The notes under the pieces are model-generated. The model saw only the letters and a list, made by a program, of their open reading frames with translations, ran no database searches and had not been told where the DNA came from. Positions 24,922 to 32,188 of a stretch of 32,188 nt of DNA are shown in pieces; the first letter of the stretch is position 1; every line of letters begins with the position of its first letter. This DNA comes from Candidatus Aminicenantota bacterium (GTDB taxonomy: Bacteria > Acidobacteriota > Aminicenantia > Aminicenantales > Saccharicenantaceae), in assembly GCA_014359965.1 (NCBI GenBank), contig JACIYK010000004.1, positions 1 to 32,188 on the forward strand. The letters are read 5' to 3'. Position numbers and translations under genes: made by a program.

Positions 24922-25281
24922 CTAACCGAGATACTCAAGAAGCCTCTGGTATTCTTTTTTAAGTTTAGTCAGAGCCTTTTGGGCCTGTTCCAGGTTTTGT
25001 TCTTTGCCGGCCATTTCCATTTCCCAGGCAGCTTCTCTAAGTGCTGGCAGGCTGAGGTTGGCGGAAGCGCCTTTCAAGGAATGCCCGGCTTCTCTAATCA
25101 CCTGAAAATTCTTTTCTTCTATTGCCTTGGCCAGAAGCTCCGCTTTTTCAGCAAATTCCTGTTTGTAGATGTCAATAAGCTCTTTAAGGAAATCTTCATC
25201 GCCACCAATTCTTTCCAGAACTTCTTGGCGGTCAATTGGAGGTGTAGAACTGTTAGTTTCAGCGTTTTTCTTTTCTGGCAT
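24922..25281 (-). CDS. Stand-alone histidine phosphotransfer (HPt) protein
   Basis: 119-residue cytosolic phosphocarrier. The HPt four-helix domain spans roughly residues 17-118: a first helix IDRQEVLERIGGDEDFLKEL, then the active-site helix with AGHSLKGASANLSL, where His67 is the phosphorylated residue and Lys follows three positions later as in functional HPts. A helix ending LLEYLG closes the fold. The start overlaps the upstream GGDEF gene by 23 bases and has AAGGAG seven bases before the ATG, indicating co-expression. In this operon it is the natural shuttle between the two receivers of the hybrid kinase and the receiver of the cyclase. No residue expected in an HPt is missing. Confidence 0.92.
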   Translation of the reverse strand: MPEKKNAETNSSTPPIDRQEVLERIGGDEDFLKELIDIYKQEFAEKAELLAKAIEEKNFQVIREAGHSLKGASANLSLPALREAAWEMEMAGKEQNLEQAQKALTKLKKEYQRLLEYLG

Positions 25282-26266
25282 TCTTTTTCTCCTTTGCTTC
25301 CATTTTTATTGAATCGCCAAAAAGAGTTACCCGGTCACGGCCAAGTTTCTTGGCTAGGTAAAGAGCCCGGTCAGCGGTTCTGATTAACTTTACTAAGTTA
25401 GGCTGAGAAATAGAATCGGTTGAAGTTCCACCGATGGATAAGGTGGCCGAAAGAGTAGCCCTGTGTCTGAAATTAATCTTATTTTTTCTGATGTGTTCTA
25501 GAAGGCGAGTGGCAATAATACCTGTGTTGAAAATATTACAGTTGGGGAGAAGTATCAACAGCTCGTCTCCGCCGTAGCGACCAATTCTGTCAAAAGGCCG
25601 CAGATTCTTTTTTAGCATTTTAACAATATTTTTGAGAACAGCATCACCGGCCTGGTGCCCGTAGGAGTCGTTTATGTTTTTGAAATTATCCAGGTCAATC
25701 ATCAGTAGGCCGAAAGGATTTTTTTCTCTCTTGAACCTCTCAAGTTCTTCCCTTATAAAGCTGAGTATTGTCCGCCGATTCCAGGCACCAGTCAAACTAT
25801 CCATAGTTGCCAATTTTAGGAGTTTCTTTTGAGCTTTAATAAGATTATCTTCAAGCTCAAGGATTCGATGAGCTGTTTTCAGCCTGGCTCGAAGCTCCAT
25901 AAAATTAATGGGTTTGGTCATGTAGTCATCAGCTCCGGCTTCCAGTCCTTGAATAATATCAAATGAAGTATCTCTGGCTGTGAGCAATATGATGTAAGTA
26001 TATTTTGGTTTTTTGCTCTGTCTTAATTTACTGCAAATTTCTGGACCTTCCAGGCCAGGCATCATCCAATCCAAGATGGCCATTCTGACTTCTGGTTGCT
26101 TGATGGTTTTTAGGGCTTTGTTCCCATCTTCAGCCTTAAGTACAGTATAGCCCCAATCTTTTAATTTTTTTTCTAGAAGCCTTTTGGTTAGAGGGTCGTC
26201 TTCGGCCACTAGGACAGAAAATCTGCTCTTCTGACGGCTGGCGGTTTCTACGAAGGTATTTTTCAT
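25259..26266 (-). CDS. Response regulator with GGDEF output (diguanylate cyclase)
   Basis: 335 residues from the ATG at 26266 (upstream GGAAG). A TTG at 26287 is also in frame but lacks a ribosome site and nearly abuts the kinase stop. The receiver domain (about 15-135) has the acidic pair in VLVAEDDP, phospho-acceptor Asp66 in AILDWMMPG, Thr in LLTA and Lys in MTKP. A helical linker leads to the GGDEF domain (about 165-315), with DSLTGAWNRR, DLDNFKNINDSYGHQAGD and active-site GGDEL in RYGGDELLILL. RPFD sits exactly five residues before the GGDEL and fits the RxxD inhibitory site that binds cyclic di-GMP. It should make cyclic di-GMP when phosphorylated, like PleD or WspR. The GGDEL variant is usually tolerated. 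The 3' end overlaps the HPt gene. Confidence 0.93.
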   Translation of the reverse strand: MKNTFVETASRQKSRFSVLVAEDDPLTKRLLEKKLKDWGYTVLKAEDGNKALKTIKQPEVRMAILDWMMPGLEGPEICSKLRQSKKPKYTYIILLTARDTSFDIIQGLEAGADDYMTKPINFMELRARLKTAHRILELEDNLIKAQKKLLKLATMDSLTGAWNRRTILSFIREELERFKREKNPFGLLMIDLDNFKNINDSYGHQAGDAVLKNIVKMLKKNLRPFDRIGRYGGDELLILLPNCNIFNTGIIATRLLEHIRKNKINFRHRATLSATLSIGGTSTDSISQPNLVKLIRTADRALYLAKKLGRDRVTLFGDSIKMEAKEKKNARKEKR

Positions 26267-26291
26267 TTTGTCTTCCGCCTGGGTCAAGGCT

Positions 26292-29114
26292 TTATTTTTT
26301 CTTGGTCATAGCTCTTTCGATAACTTTATAAAGTTCTTCCGGATAAAGAGGCTTGGAAACGTAGTCATCCATACCTGCTTCTAGACACTTTTCTCGGTCA
26401 CCCTTCATAGCATGGGCGGTCATGGCCACGATAGGTATGTGGCGGCCGGTTTCTTTTTCCATTTCCCGGATTTTGCTGGTAGCCTCAAAACCGTTCATTA
26501 CCGGCATCTGCACGTCCATAAGAATAAGGTCAAAATCTTCAGTTTTAAGTTTTTCCAGTACCTCCTGGCCGTTTTCTGCCACGGTCACAGAATGGCCTTT
26601 TTTCTGCAGAAGATGAAGAGCCACTTTTTGGTTTATGGCATTATCTTCAGCCAACAAAATTTTGTACTTGGCTCTAAATTCTGGAAGAGTTTGTTCGGTG
26701 ATGGGTTCTGAAAGTTTTTTGCTTAGGCCAGTTGCGCCTTTAATGACCATAATGGTATCTAACAAATCTGAAGGTCTCACCGGTTTTACCAGGTAAGCAG
26801 AAGCTCCCATTTCTTTGGCCCTCTGAAAATCACCCACCCGATCAGCGGAAGTCAGGATGATGATGGGAGTATCCTTAACCTGCTCTAGCTTCCTGATCTC
26901 TTCCATTAGCGTAAAGCCGTCCATTTCTGGCATGGACAGATCCAAGAGGAATAAATCAAATGGCTCACTCGTCTGGGATTGAATGAGAGATAGGGCGGTT
27001 GGTCCGTTTGCTGCTTCTACTGGTTTCATTCGCCAGCTCTGCAACATTTCCTTCAGGATAAGGCGGTTGGTGGCATTATCGTCAACAATCAGCACTTTAA
27101 GACCATACAACGCTGATAGAGTGCCAGGCACAGGCTTTTCTTCTGTTTTTTCTGGCAGACCAAGTTTAACCGTAAAGTGGAAAGTGCTTCCTTTTTGCAG
27201 TTCACTTTCTACCCAAATTTTTCCGCCCATCAGATTGACCAGCTGAGAAGTAATGGCCAGCCCAAGCCCAGTGCCGCCATATTTTCTGGTAAGCGAAGCG
27301 TCAGCTTGGACGAAAGGTTGAAAAATTGAATTAAGTTTGTCGGGAGGGATACCTATGCCTGTATCTCTGACTGTAAAATGAAGGATGATGTCCTTCTCTG
27401 TTCTTGATTCTTCTTGCACTTCAACAGTTACTTCACCTTCCTCAGTGAATTTAATGGCATTGCTGACCAGGTTTAAAATAATCTGTCTTAACCGGCTAAG
27501 GTCTCCTACCACTCTTTCTGGAAGAGATGGGGGGACATGACACAGAAGTTCCAGACCTTTTTTATGGGCAGTGAGAGCCAGTGTGGCCACAATTTCAGTT
27601 AGCGAATCGTGAAGCTTGAATTCAGTGGGAATGAGCTCGATCATCCTGGCTTCAATCTTAGAAAAATCCAAAATATCGTTAAGAATAGTCAGAAGGGATT
27701 CGGCTGAAGCCCGAGCTGCGGTCAGAAATTGTCTTTGTTCTTCAGTCAGTTCTGTCTGGAGGGCCAGCTCAATCATGCCGATGATACCGTTCATCGGGGT
27801 GCGAATTTCATGGCTCATGTTGGCCAGAAATTCACTTTTGGCCTTGCTGGCAGCCAGGGCTTCGTCCCGCGATTTTTTCAATTCTTCTTGAATTTTTTTC
27901 AGTTGAGAGATATCAGTTATGACTGAGACCACGCCGTTGAACTTGTTGCCTGAATACAATGAGCGGGCATGGATGAGAGCTGGGATGAAATGGCCATCTT
28001 TGGTTTTCAGGATGGTTTCGTATTGTTCCCTGGTTTTAGTCCGGCGTTTTTTTGATTTTTCTTTGATGCGCTCAACTTCTTCGTCGGCGATGAAAACACT
28101 CCAGTGCTGGCCGAGCAATTCTCCTTTTTTATAGCCGAGCAGTTTCTCCAGTGAAGGATTAACAAAGGTTATGATTCCTCTGGTATCTTCAACTGCTATA
28201 CCCTCAGCCAGGCTGGTAATGATGGTTTGATAAAATTGCTGCAGGCGCTTGATTTCTTTTTCCGCCAGCTTTTTCTCCCGTTCTTTTTTAATGGAATAGA
28301 GGGCAAAACCTAGGTCCGAAGAAATTTCCTCCAATATCTTAATTTCGCTTGATTGGTCAAAAACATCGTGGGCATTGCCCACGTGCATCACACCAAAAAT
28401 TTCTTTGTTGTGTTCGAGCAGGAAAGTGGCTGCCCAGCCAGACTCAACTTCTTTAGTACAGCTCCGGCATAGCCGGCTATCTTTAATTTCCGGGATGAAA
28501 AGAGAGCGCCTTGCCTTTAAAACTTTTTCCGCACATAAAGGAAAGCGGTTTAGTAATTTTTTGGGGCCGTGACCCATAAATTTAACTGGTTTTAGACGGC
28601 TGTCTACCAGGATAAATTGGACCAAGTCATATTTACCATTTTCGGCCAGAAGAGAAGCAGCCTTTTTAAGTAATTTCTCAGGATTTTTTTCCTGGATAAT
28701 GGTCTGATTGATATCGCTTATGGCTCGCAGCAATCGGTTGGCGTGCTCCAGTTGCTTATCTTTTTGTACGAGGTCAGAGATATCTTTATAAACAGCTATG
28801 CCGCCCAGCAGATACTGTCCATATATTACTGGTGAGGCGGTAATACTGACTGTGATAGGCTTACCTTCTTTGTTATACCTGATGGCTATCTGGTTGGAGA
28901 TTTTTCGTTTAAGTATTCTTTGCGTTATCTTCCTGGCCTTTTTGGCCTCTGGACCGCCAATAAGCTCATCTATATTTTTCCCCTGAGCTTCTTTTTTTTT
29001 ATAGCCGAACATTTTTTCAGCGGCTGGGTTCCAGATGATGACCTGGCCCTCAGTATCCGTGGCCACGATGGCATCGCCAATGCTATCAATTAAGGTTTGA
29101 AGATGAACTTCCAT
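26292..29114 (-). CDS. Soluble hybrid histidine kinase PAS-GAF-PAS-HK-REC-REC
   Basis: 940 residues with no signal peptide or membrane helix, so it senses a cytoplasmic cue. Order: PAS1 (about 5-115, TEGQVIIWNPAAEKMFGY), GAF (about 130-285, with a CRSC pair and GVMHVG), PAS2 (about 295-410, RGIITFVNPSLEKLLGY), HisKA with SHEIRTPMNG where His435 is the phosphorylation site, and HATPase with the N box IILNLVSNAIKF, DTGIGIPP and YGGTGLGLAI. Two receivers follow: REC1 Asp725 in LLDLSMPEMDG and REC2 Asp867 in LMDVQMPVMNG, each with its Thr/Ser and Lys. HPt and an output regulator are the next two genes, giving a full His-Asp-His-Asp relay. The ribosome site GAGGAG precedes the ATG. The signal is unknown; Cys residues in the GAF region could be redox- or metal-sensitive. 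Confidence 0.94.
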   Translation of the reverse strand: MEVHLQTLIDSIGDAIVATDTEGQVIIWNPAAEKMFGYKKKEAQGKNIDELIGGPEAKKARKITQRILKRKISNQIAIRYNKEGKPITVSITASPVIYGQYLLGGIAVYKDISDLVQKDKQLEHANRLLRAISDINQTIIQEKNPEKLLKKAASLLAENGKYDLVQFILVDSRLKPVKFMGHGPKKLLNRFPLCAEKVLKARRSLFIPEIKDSRLCRSCTKEVESGWAATFLLEHNKEIFGVMHVGNAHDVFDQSSEIKILEEISSDLGFALYSIKKEREKKLAEKEIKRLQQFYQTIITSLAEGIAVEDTRGIITFVNPSLEKLLGYKKGELLGQHWSVFIADEEVERIKEKSKKRRTKTREQYETILKTKDGHFIPALIHARSLYSGNKFNGVVSVITDISQLKKIQEELKKSRDEALAASKAKSEFLANMSHEIRTPMNGIIGMIELALQTELTEEQRQFLTAARASAESLLTILNDILDFSKIEARMIELIPTEFKLHDSLTEIVATLALTAHKKGLELLCHVPPSLPERVVGDLSRLRQIILNLVSNAIKFTEEGEVTVEVQEESRTEKDIILHFTVRDTGIGIPPDKLNSIFQPFVQADASLTRKYGGTGLGLAITSQLVNLMGGKIWVESELQKGSTFHFTVKLGLPEKTEEKPVPGTLSALYGLKVLIVDDNATNRLILKEMLQSWRMKPVEAANGPTALSLIQSQTSEPFDLFLLDLSMPEMDGFTLMEEIRKLEQVKDTPIIILTSADRVGDFQRAKEMGASAYLVKPVRPSDLLDTIMVIKGATGLSKKLSEPITEQTLPEFRAKYKILLAEDNAINQKVALHLLQKKGHSVTVAENGQEVLEKLKTEDFDLILMDVQMPVMNGFEATSKIREMEKETGRHIPIVAMTAHAMKGDREKCLEAGMDDYVSKPLYPEELYKVIERAMTKKK

Positions 29115-29208
29115 GTTCCTGCTCCTCTAAAATGAATATTTAAACATAATTAGCCAATCAAATTCAATCGCCAGAAAAGGTGATATAAACTGAATTAGGG
29201 GTTAATCA

Positions 29209-29847
29209 TCAGATCGAAAGACTTAGCAAGAGCAAAGCCAGGTAAAAAGTTGAAAGGATAAGCACCTGAGCATTTTTAAACGGACGGTGGAACTGATTGA
29301 CAGCTAAAATGGCGTCCGAAAGCAAGAAAAACAAGGCTCCAGAGGCTGCGAGCCATGACTTAAAACCAGGAAGCTGGTGGGGCAATTCCAGGGCCAGTCG
29401 GGCCATGGTCAGGATGACCAGTAGGTAAAAACACACCGGGATTTTATACTTTCCGAGATTTTTCCAGATGAGTCCCAGCATCAGAGCCGCCAGCAGAACC
29501 AGAGGCCAGACCGGCCAGGGAAGAAACCCTGGTTTAAGCCTGGAATAAAAGGCGCTGGCCAAGGCTGCTTGGGCCAGTAAAAAGAAAAGCAGGCCAGCTA
29601 AAAACCTTTTCTTTTTCAGCATCATCATGGTGTCTCCGAGCAAGGAAAACACCAGAGCGAGCAGGATAGCCTCGTGGTAAAAAGATAAAGGTCGGCTTTC
29701 TAGAACAAAGCCAATGAGCAGAATGATGGTAAAAGGCCTGAAAACATAAGCCAGCCACTTCTTCCCGTGCACTTCTGAAGTTATGGCGGAAATTGAAGAA
29801 AGACAGAAGCAAAATAGGAAAGACAATTCCACAATATTCATCTTCAC
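29209..29847 (-). CDS. YhhN/TMEM86-family membrane protein (possible lysoplasmalogenase)
   Basis: 212 residues with about eight membrane helices. Two family landmarks are visible: FSLLGDTMMML in the third helix region and LLSDAILAVNQF near the C-terminus, whose acidic residues are the presumed catalytic positions. Between them come GLLFFLLAQAAL and KIPVCFYLLVI, where the P/Y residues match the PVxxY signature. Characterised members hydrolyse the vinyl-ether bond of lysoplasmalogens; bacterial function is mostly inferred. The start is GTG at 29847 (AGG about six bases upstream) or ATG at 29841. It ends 94 bp before the hybrid kinase gene and may share its transcript. It is divergent from the NYN-LOTUS gene across a palindrome-bearing spacer. 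Confidence 0.75.
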   Translation of the reverse strand: MKMNIVELSFLFCFCLSSISAITSEVHGKKWLAYVFRPFTIILLIGFVLESRPLSFYHEAILLALVFSLLGDTMMMLKKKRFLAGLLFFLLAQAALASAFYSRLKPGFLPWPVWPLVLLAALMLGLIWKNLGKYKIPVCFYLLVILTMARLALELPHQLPGFKSWLAASGALFFLLSDAILAVNQFHRPFKNAQVLILSTFYLALLLLSLSI

Positions 29848-29874
29848 TTTTTGCCTGTAGAAAAGTTTAAACGC

Positions 29875-29893
29875 ATTATCAAACTTTGATAAT
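29875..29893. promoter_or_regulatory. Perfect 19-bp palindrome in a divergent promoter region
   Basis: ATTATCAAA and TTTGATAAT are exact reverse complements around a single C. The element lies 28 bases above the YhhN-like gene start and 82 bases before the NYN-LOTUS start. The right arm contains TTGATA (29886-29891), which has a -10-like TAATAA 17 bp downstream, so a bound dimer would cover a + strand -35. Its form is that of a dimeric repressor operator. Confidence 0.5.
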
Positions 29894-29975
29894 AATGCCT
29901 GGAGTGTGTAATAATATAAAAAAAATATGGTAATTTAAATAAAAAATGGGAAATAATATAAAGGAAGTGAAATAG

Positions 29976-30734
29976 ATGATCGAAAGCTATTCTGAAGAAA
30001 AAAGCCGCAAGATAGCTCTTTTGATTGATGGCGATAACGCTCAGCCTTCTCTTATTGGGGAAATACTAGCTGAGGTGGGTAAATACGGCTTGATTACCAT
30101 AAGAAGAATATATGGTGACTGGACCACCGTCAACATGGCTGGCTGGAAGAAAGCCCTGCATGAAAATGCTATTCAACCGGTGCAACAATTCCGTTACACA
30201 GTGGGTAAGAATGCTACCGACAGCGCCCTGATCATTGATGCCATGGATATTCTGCACAGTCGGTTGGTGGATGGCTTCTGTATTGTCTCCAGTGATTCTG
30301 ATTACACCAGGCTGGCCACCAGAATCCGAGAGGCCGGCTTTTTTGTCATGGGCATTGGCAAAAGGACTACCCCCAAAGCCTTTGTTAATGCCTGCAATGT
30401 TTTTATTTATACGGAAAACCTGGGCCTGAGAGAAAAAGAGCGTGAACGAAAGAGGAGAGGAGCTGGAGAAAAAACAACGGAAGAACAGAAACAACGCGGT
30501 TATGACCCATTACCTCTCTTAAAAGCGGCCGTGGACATGGCTACCGATGAGGATGGCTGGGCCAAACTCAGCACTATAGGTTTTTACCTACGGCAGTTAG
30601 ACCCGGGGTTTGACCCCCGTACCTATGGTTTCCGTCAGCTATCCCAGCTTTTTAAGGCGTATCCTGATGTTTTTGAATTGAGGTTTGAAAACGAGCGCGG
30701 ATTGACCAGAATCTGGGTAAAAATAAAAGAATAA
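29976..30734 (+). CDS. NYN-domain protein with C-terminal OST-HTH/LOTUS domain
   Basis: 252 residues, cytosolic. The N-terminal NYN (PIN-like nuclease) domain covers about 10-150 with the acidic metal-binding set: LLIDGDN (Asp18, Asp20), ATDSALIIDAMD (Asp82) and VSSDSDYTRLATRIRE (Asp107, Asp109). A charged linker (KERERKRRGAGEK) leads to an OST-HTH/LOTUS domain at about 172-245 with DEDGWAKLSTIGFYLRQL and TYGFRQLSQLF, a fold that binds RNA, including G-quadruplexes in studied cases. The pairing is common in bacteria (LabA/DUF88-like) and suggests RNA turnover or silencing, but the targets are unknown. The ribosome site is AAGGAAGTG. All catalytic acidic residues appear present, so nuclease activity is plausible. 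The alkyltransferase gene follows closely. Confidence 0.9.
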   Translation: MIESYSEEKSRKIALLIDGDNAQPSLIGEILAEVGKYGLITIRRIYGDWTTVNMAGWKKALHENAIQPVQQFRYTVGKNATDSALIIDAMDILHSRLVDGFCIVSSDSDYTRLATRIREAGFFVMGIGKRTTPKAFVNACNVFIYTENLGLREKERERKRRGAGEKTTEEQKQRGYDPLPLLKAAVDMATDEDGWAKLSTIGFYLRQLDPGFDPRTYGFRQLSQLFKAYPDVFELRFENERGLTRIWVKIKE

Positions 30735-30766
30735 ATAAAAGAAAAAAAAATAGAGTGCAGGGAAAG

Positions 30767-31258
30767 ATGGCGTTATATTATCATTCTCCGATAGGAATTA
30801 TAGAGTTATGCGGAGATGAAGCCGGTTTGCAGAGTTGTTCCTTCCTACCCGCCAGTTCCAGAAAAGCCAGCCGAGAGTCCGAGATGGAGGCAAGATTAAA
30901 TGAAGCACCGGCGCCTCTTATAGAGGCTTGGTGGCAGCTTGATGAATATTTTGCCGGGTGCCGAAAATTTTTTTCGGTCAAACTTAACCTGCAGGGTACA
31001 CCCTTTCAGAAAAAGGTCTGGGCGGAGTTACAAAAAATTCCTTATGGTCAGACCCGAAGTTATGGAGAAATAGCTCGAGCCTGTGGTTTTCCCGGAGCTA
31101 GCCGGGCGGTCGGACAGGCCAATCACCATAACCCTGTGGTAATCATCATACCCTGTCACCGGGTGGTGGGCAGCGACGGCCGGCTGGTAGGATTTGGAGC
31201 CGGGCTCTGGCGAAAAAAATGGCTTCTGCAGCATGAAGCCAGACACCAGGAATTTTAA
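30767..31258 (+). CDS. ogt: Methylated-DNA-protein-cysteine methyltransferase
   Basis: A suicide DNA-repair protein that moves the alkyl group from O6-alkylguanine to its own Cys. It has 163 residues from the ATG at 30767; a GTG at 30755 is in frame but has no ribosome site, while AGGGA precedes the ATG at short range. The active-site motif is IPCHRVVG with Cys130. The helix-turn-helix with arginine finger is GEIARACGFPGASRAVGQA, and QTRSYGEIA and LVGFGAGLWRKKWLLQHE complete the family pattern. The N-terminal domain is short as in Ogt, and there is no Ada-type phosphotriester domain. It lies 32 bp after the NYN-LOTUS gene and 35 bp before the acyl-CoA synthetase, so the three may form an operon. 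Confidence 0.94.
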   Translation: MALYYHSPIGIIELCGDEAGLQSCSFLPASSRKASRESEMEARLNEAPAPLIEAWWQLDEYFAGCRKFFSVKLNLQGTPFQKKVWAELQKIPYGQTRSYGEIARACGFPGASRAVGQANHHNPVVIIIPCHRVVGSDGRLVGFGAGLWRKKWLLQHEARHQEF

Positions 31259-31293
31259 AAGGAAAAGAGCATTGAAAGAAAAGGAGAAGGAGA

Positions 31294-32188
31294 ATGATTG
31301 ACACTCTGGCCAAGGTGTTTCTCAACACAGAGAAAGTTTACCAGAAAGAAGCCTTTATGCTGGTAAAGAGGGAAGGAAAGTACCGGACGATTTCTACGGC
31401 TGAGTTCGCCCGGAGAGTCAGAAACATTTCTTCCGGATTGAGGACTCTCGGCCAGAAAAAAGGCGATAAATTAATCATTCTTTCAGAAAACCGGCCCGAG
31501 TGGGTTATGGTGGACCTGGCCAACATCTGCCTGGGAGGTGTTACTGTTCCCATCTATACCTCTCTCACTCCAGAACAGATTAAATACATTATCAATGATT
31601 CAGAAGCCAGGCTGCTCGTTTGTTCCAATGAGTCGTTATGGGAAAAGGTTGCCAGAATAAAAAATGAAATAAAGGGTGTCGAGGAGTTCATCATCATAGA
31701 TGAGCCAGCACCTGAAGGAGTTCTGACTTTAAAAGAAGTGGAGAAAGCTGGTGAAGAGTACAACCAGAAGAACCCAGAAGAGTTTGATAAAGTTGCTCTG
31801 GCTCTGGAACGGGATGACCTGGCCACCATCATTTATACTTCAGGGACAACGGGAGTTCCCAAAGGAGCCATGCTCAGTCACTATAATCTGGTCAACAATA
31901 TCCAGACCCTACGCTCTGTGGTTGAGTACACTGAAAAAGATACGGCCCTGAGTTTTTTGCCGCTTTCCCATGTTCTGGAAAGAATGTGCACTTTTGCCTG
32001 GATTTATGTCGGTGCCACCATTGCTTATGCGGAAAGTGTAGACACCGTGGCTGAAAACCTGGTGGAAGTCAGGCCGACTATCATGGTCAGTGTCCCCCGT
32101 CTGTTTGATAAATTTTATGCCCGGGTTATAGACAATGTGCTGTCTTCTTCAACTTTGAAGAAAAAAATCTTTTTCTGGGCACTTAAAA
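31294..32188 (+). CDS. Long-chain acyl-CoA synthetase, 3' end cut off by the window
   Basis: Activates fatty acids with ATP and CoA (AMP-forming). The frame is open from the ATG at 31294 to the last base, 298 codons, about half of a typical 600-residue FadD15-like enzyme. The start has AAGGAG seven bases upstream. The N-terminal part has the ANL signatures LIILSENRPEWVMVDLA, then the P-loop IIYTSGTTGVPKGAMLSH (Tyr at about 181), and ALSFLPLSHVLERM followed by VSVPRLFDKFYARV. The SHVLER form is typical of the long-chain/very-long-chain branch (FAA1/FadD15-type). The adenylate-binding and hinge motifs lie beyond the window. Confidence 0.93.
   Translation, partial: MIDTLAKVFLNTEKVYQKEAFMLVKREGKYRTISTAEFARRVRNISSGLRTLGQKKGDKLIILSENRPEWVMVDLANICLGGVTVPIYTSLTPEQIKYIINDSEARLLVCSNESLWEKVARIKNEIKGVEEFIIIDEPAPEGVLTLKEVEKAGEEYNQKNPEEFDKVALALERDDLATIIYTSGTTGVPKGAMLSHYNLVNNIQTLRSVVEYTEKDTALSFLPLSHVLERMCTFAWIYVGATIAYAESVDTVAENLVEVRPTIMVSVPRLFDKFYARVIDNVLSSSTLKKKIFFWALK

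Noticed and set aside
1-32188. tRNA or rRNA genes, CRISPR arrays, insertion sequences, prophage
   Set aside because: Scanning the spacers by eye showed no T-loop plus acceptor-stem pattern, no regularly spaced repeats and no transposase or integrase motifs. A covariance-model search could still find a degenerate RNA.

Overview
This 32-kb window comes from the chromosome of a diderm (Gram-negative-type) bacterium. It carries Kdo and GDP-mannose functions for a lipopolysaccharide or surface polysaccharide, outer-membrane beta-barrels with Sec signal peptides, and a periplasmic M16 peptidase pair. Coding density, AT-rich spacers, AGGAGG-type ribosome sites and the mix of families would fit an Aminicenantes/Acidobacteria-like lineage. 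That placement is inference, because there is no rRNA gene or phylogenetic marker analysis here. I see no tRNA, rRNA, CRISPR array, insertion sequence, integrase or prophage gene. It reads as ordinary chromosome with one recently broken gene.

Layout. 1-4690 (+): truncated pyrG, a KdsC-like phosphatase, a phosphomannomutase/phosphoglucomutase and a mannose-1-phosphate guanylyltransferase, i.e. supply of CTP, Kdo and GDP-mannose for surface glycans. 4731-8086 (-): a radical SAM protein of unknown substrate and an APC amino-acid permease, separated by a 473-bp spacer with an orphan terminator. 8370-11339 (+): two exported M16 proteins forming a catalytic/non-catalytic pair, closed by a strong terminator. 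11702-12364 (+): a small outer-membrane barrel. 12488-19397 (-): housekeeping genes aspS, hisS, accA, rlmB and gltX. 19739-22396: a DUF4412-like exported protein (-) divergent from a small membrane protein (+) and an outer-membrane barrel with a conserved periplasmic N-terminal domain (+). 22593-23951 (-): a POT-family peptide transporter. 24198-24537 (+): a PAS-domain gene broken twice, each time at a six-base homopolymer. 24922-29114 (-): a three-gene phosphorelay made of a soluble PAS-GAF-PAS hybrid kinase with two receivers, a receiver-GGDEF diguanylate cyclase and a stand-alone HPt. 29209-29847 (-): a YhhN-like membrane protein. 29976-32188 (+): a NYN-LOTUS RNA-binding/nuclease-like protein, an O6-alkylguanine-DNA alkyltransferase and the start of a long-chain acyl-CoA synthetase that runs off the window.

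How the parts work together. The phosphorelay is the most coherent system: the kinase, the HPt and a receiver-controlled diguanylate cyclase with an apparent product-inhibition site lie together and the last two overlap, so the likely output is cyclic di-GMP. The M16 pair splits its functions. The first protein keeps the zinc site (HxxEH) and the second keeps the substrate-binding Arg/Tyr pair, so they probably act as a heterodimer in the cell envelope. The PAS gene would encode a normal small PAS protein if one base were restored at each of two homopolymers. It is either a young pseudogene, a consensus error or, less likely, a frameshift-decoded gene. I found no large unknown system.
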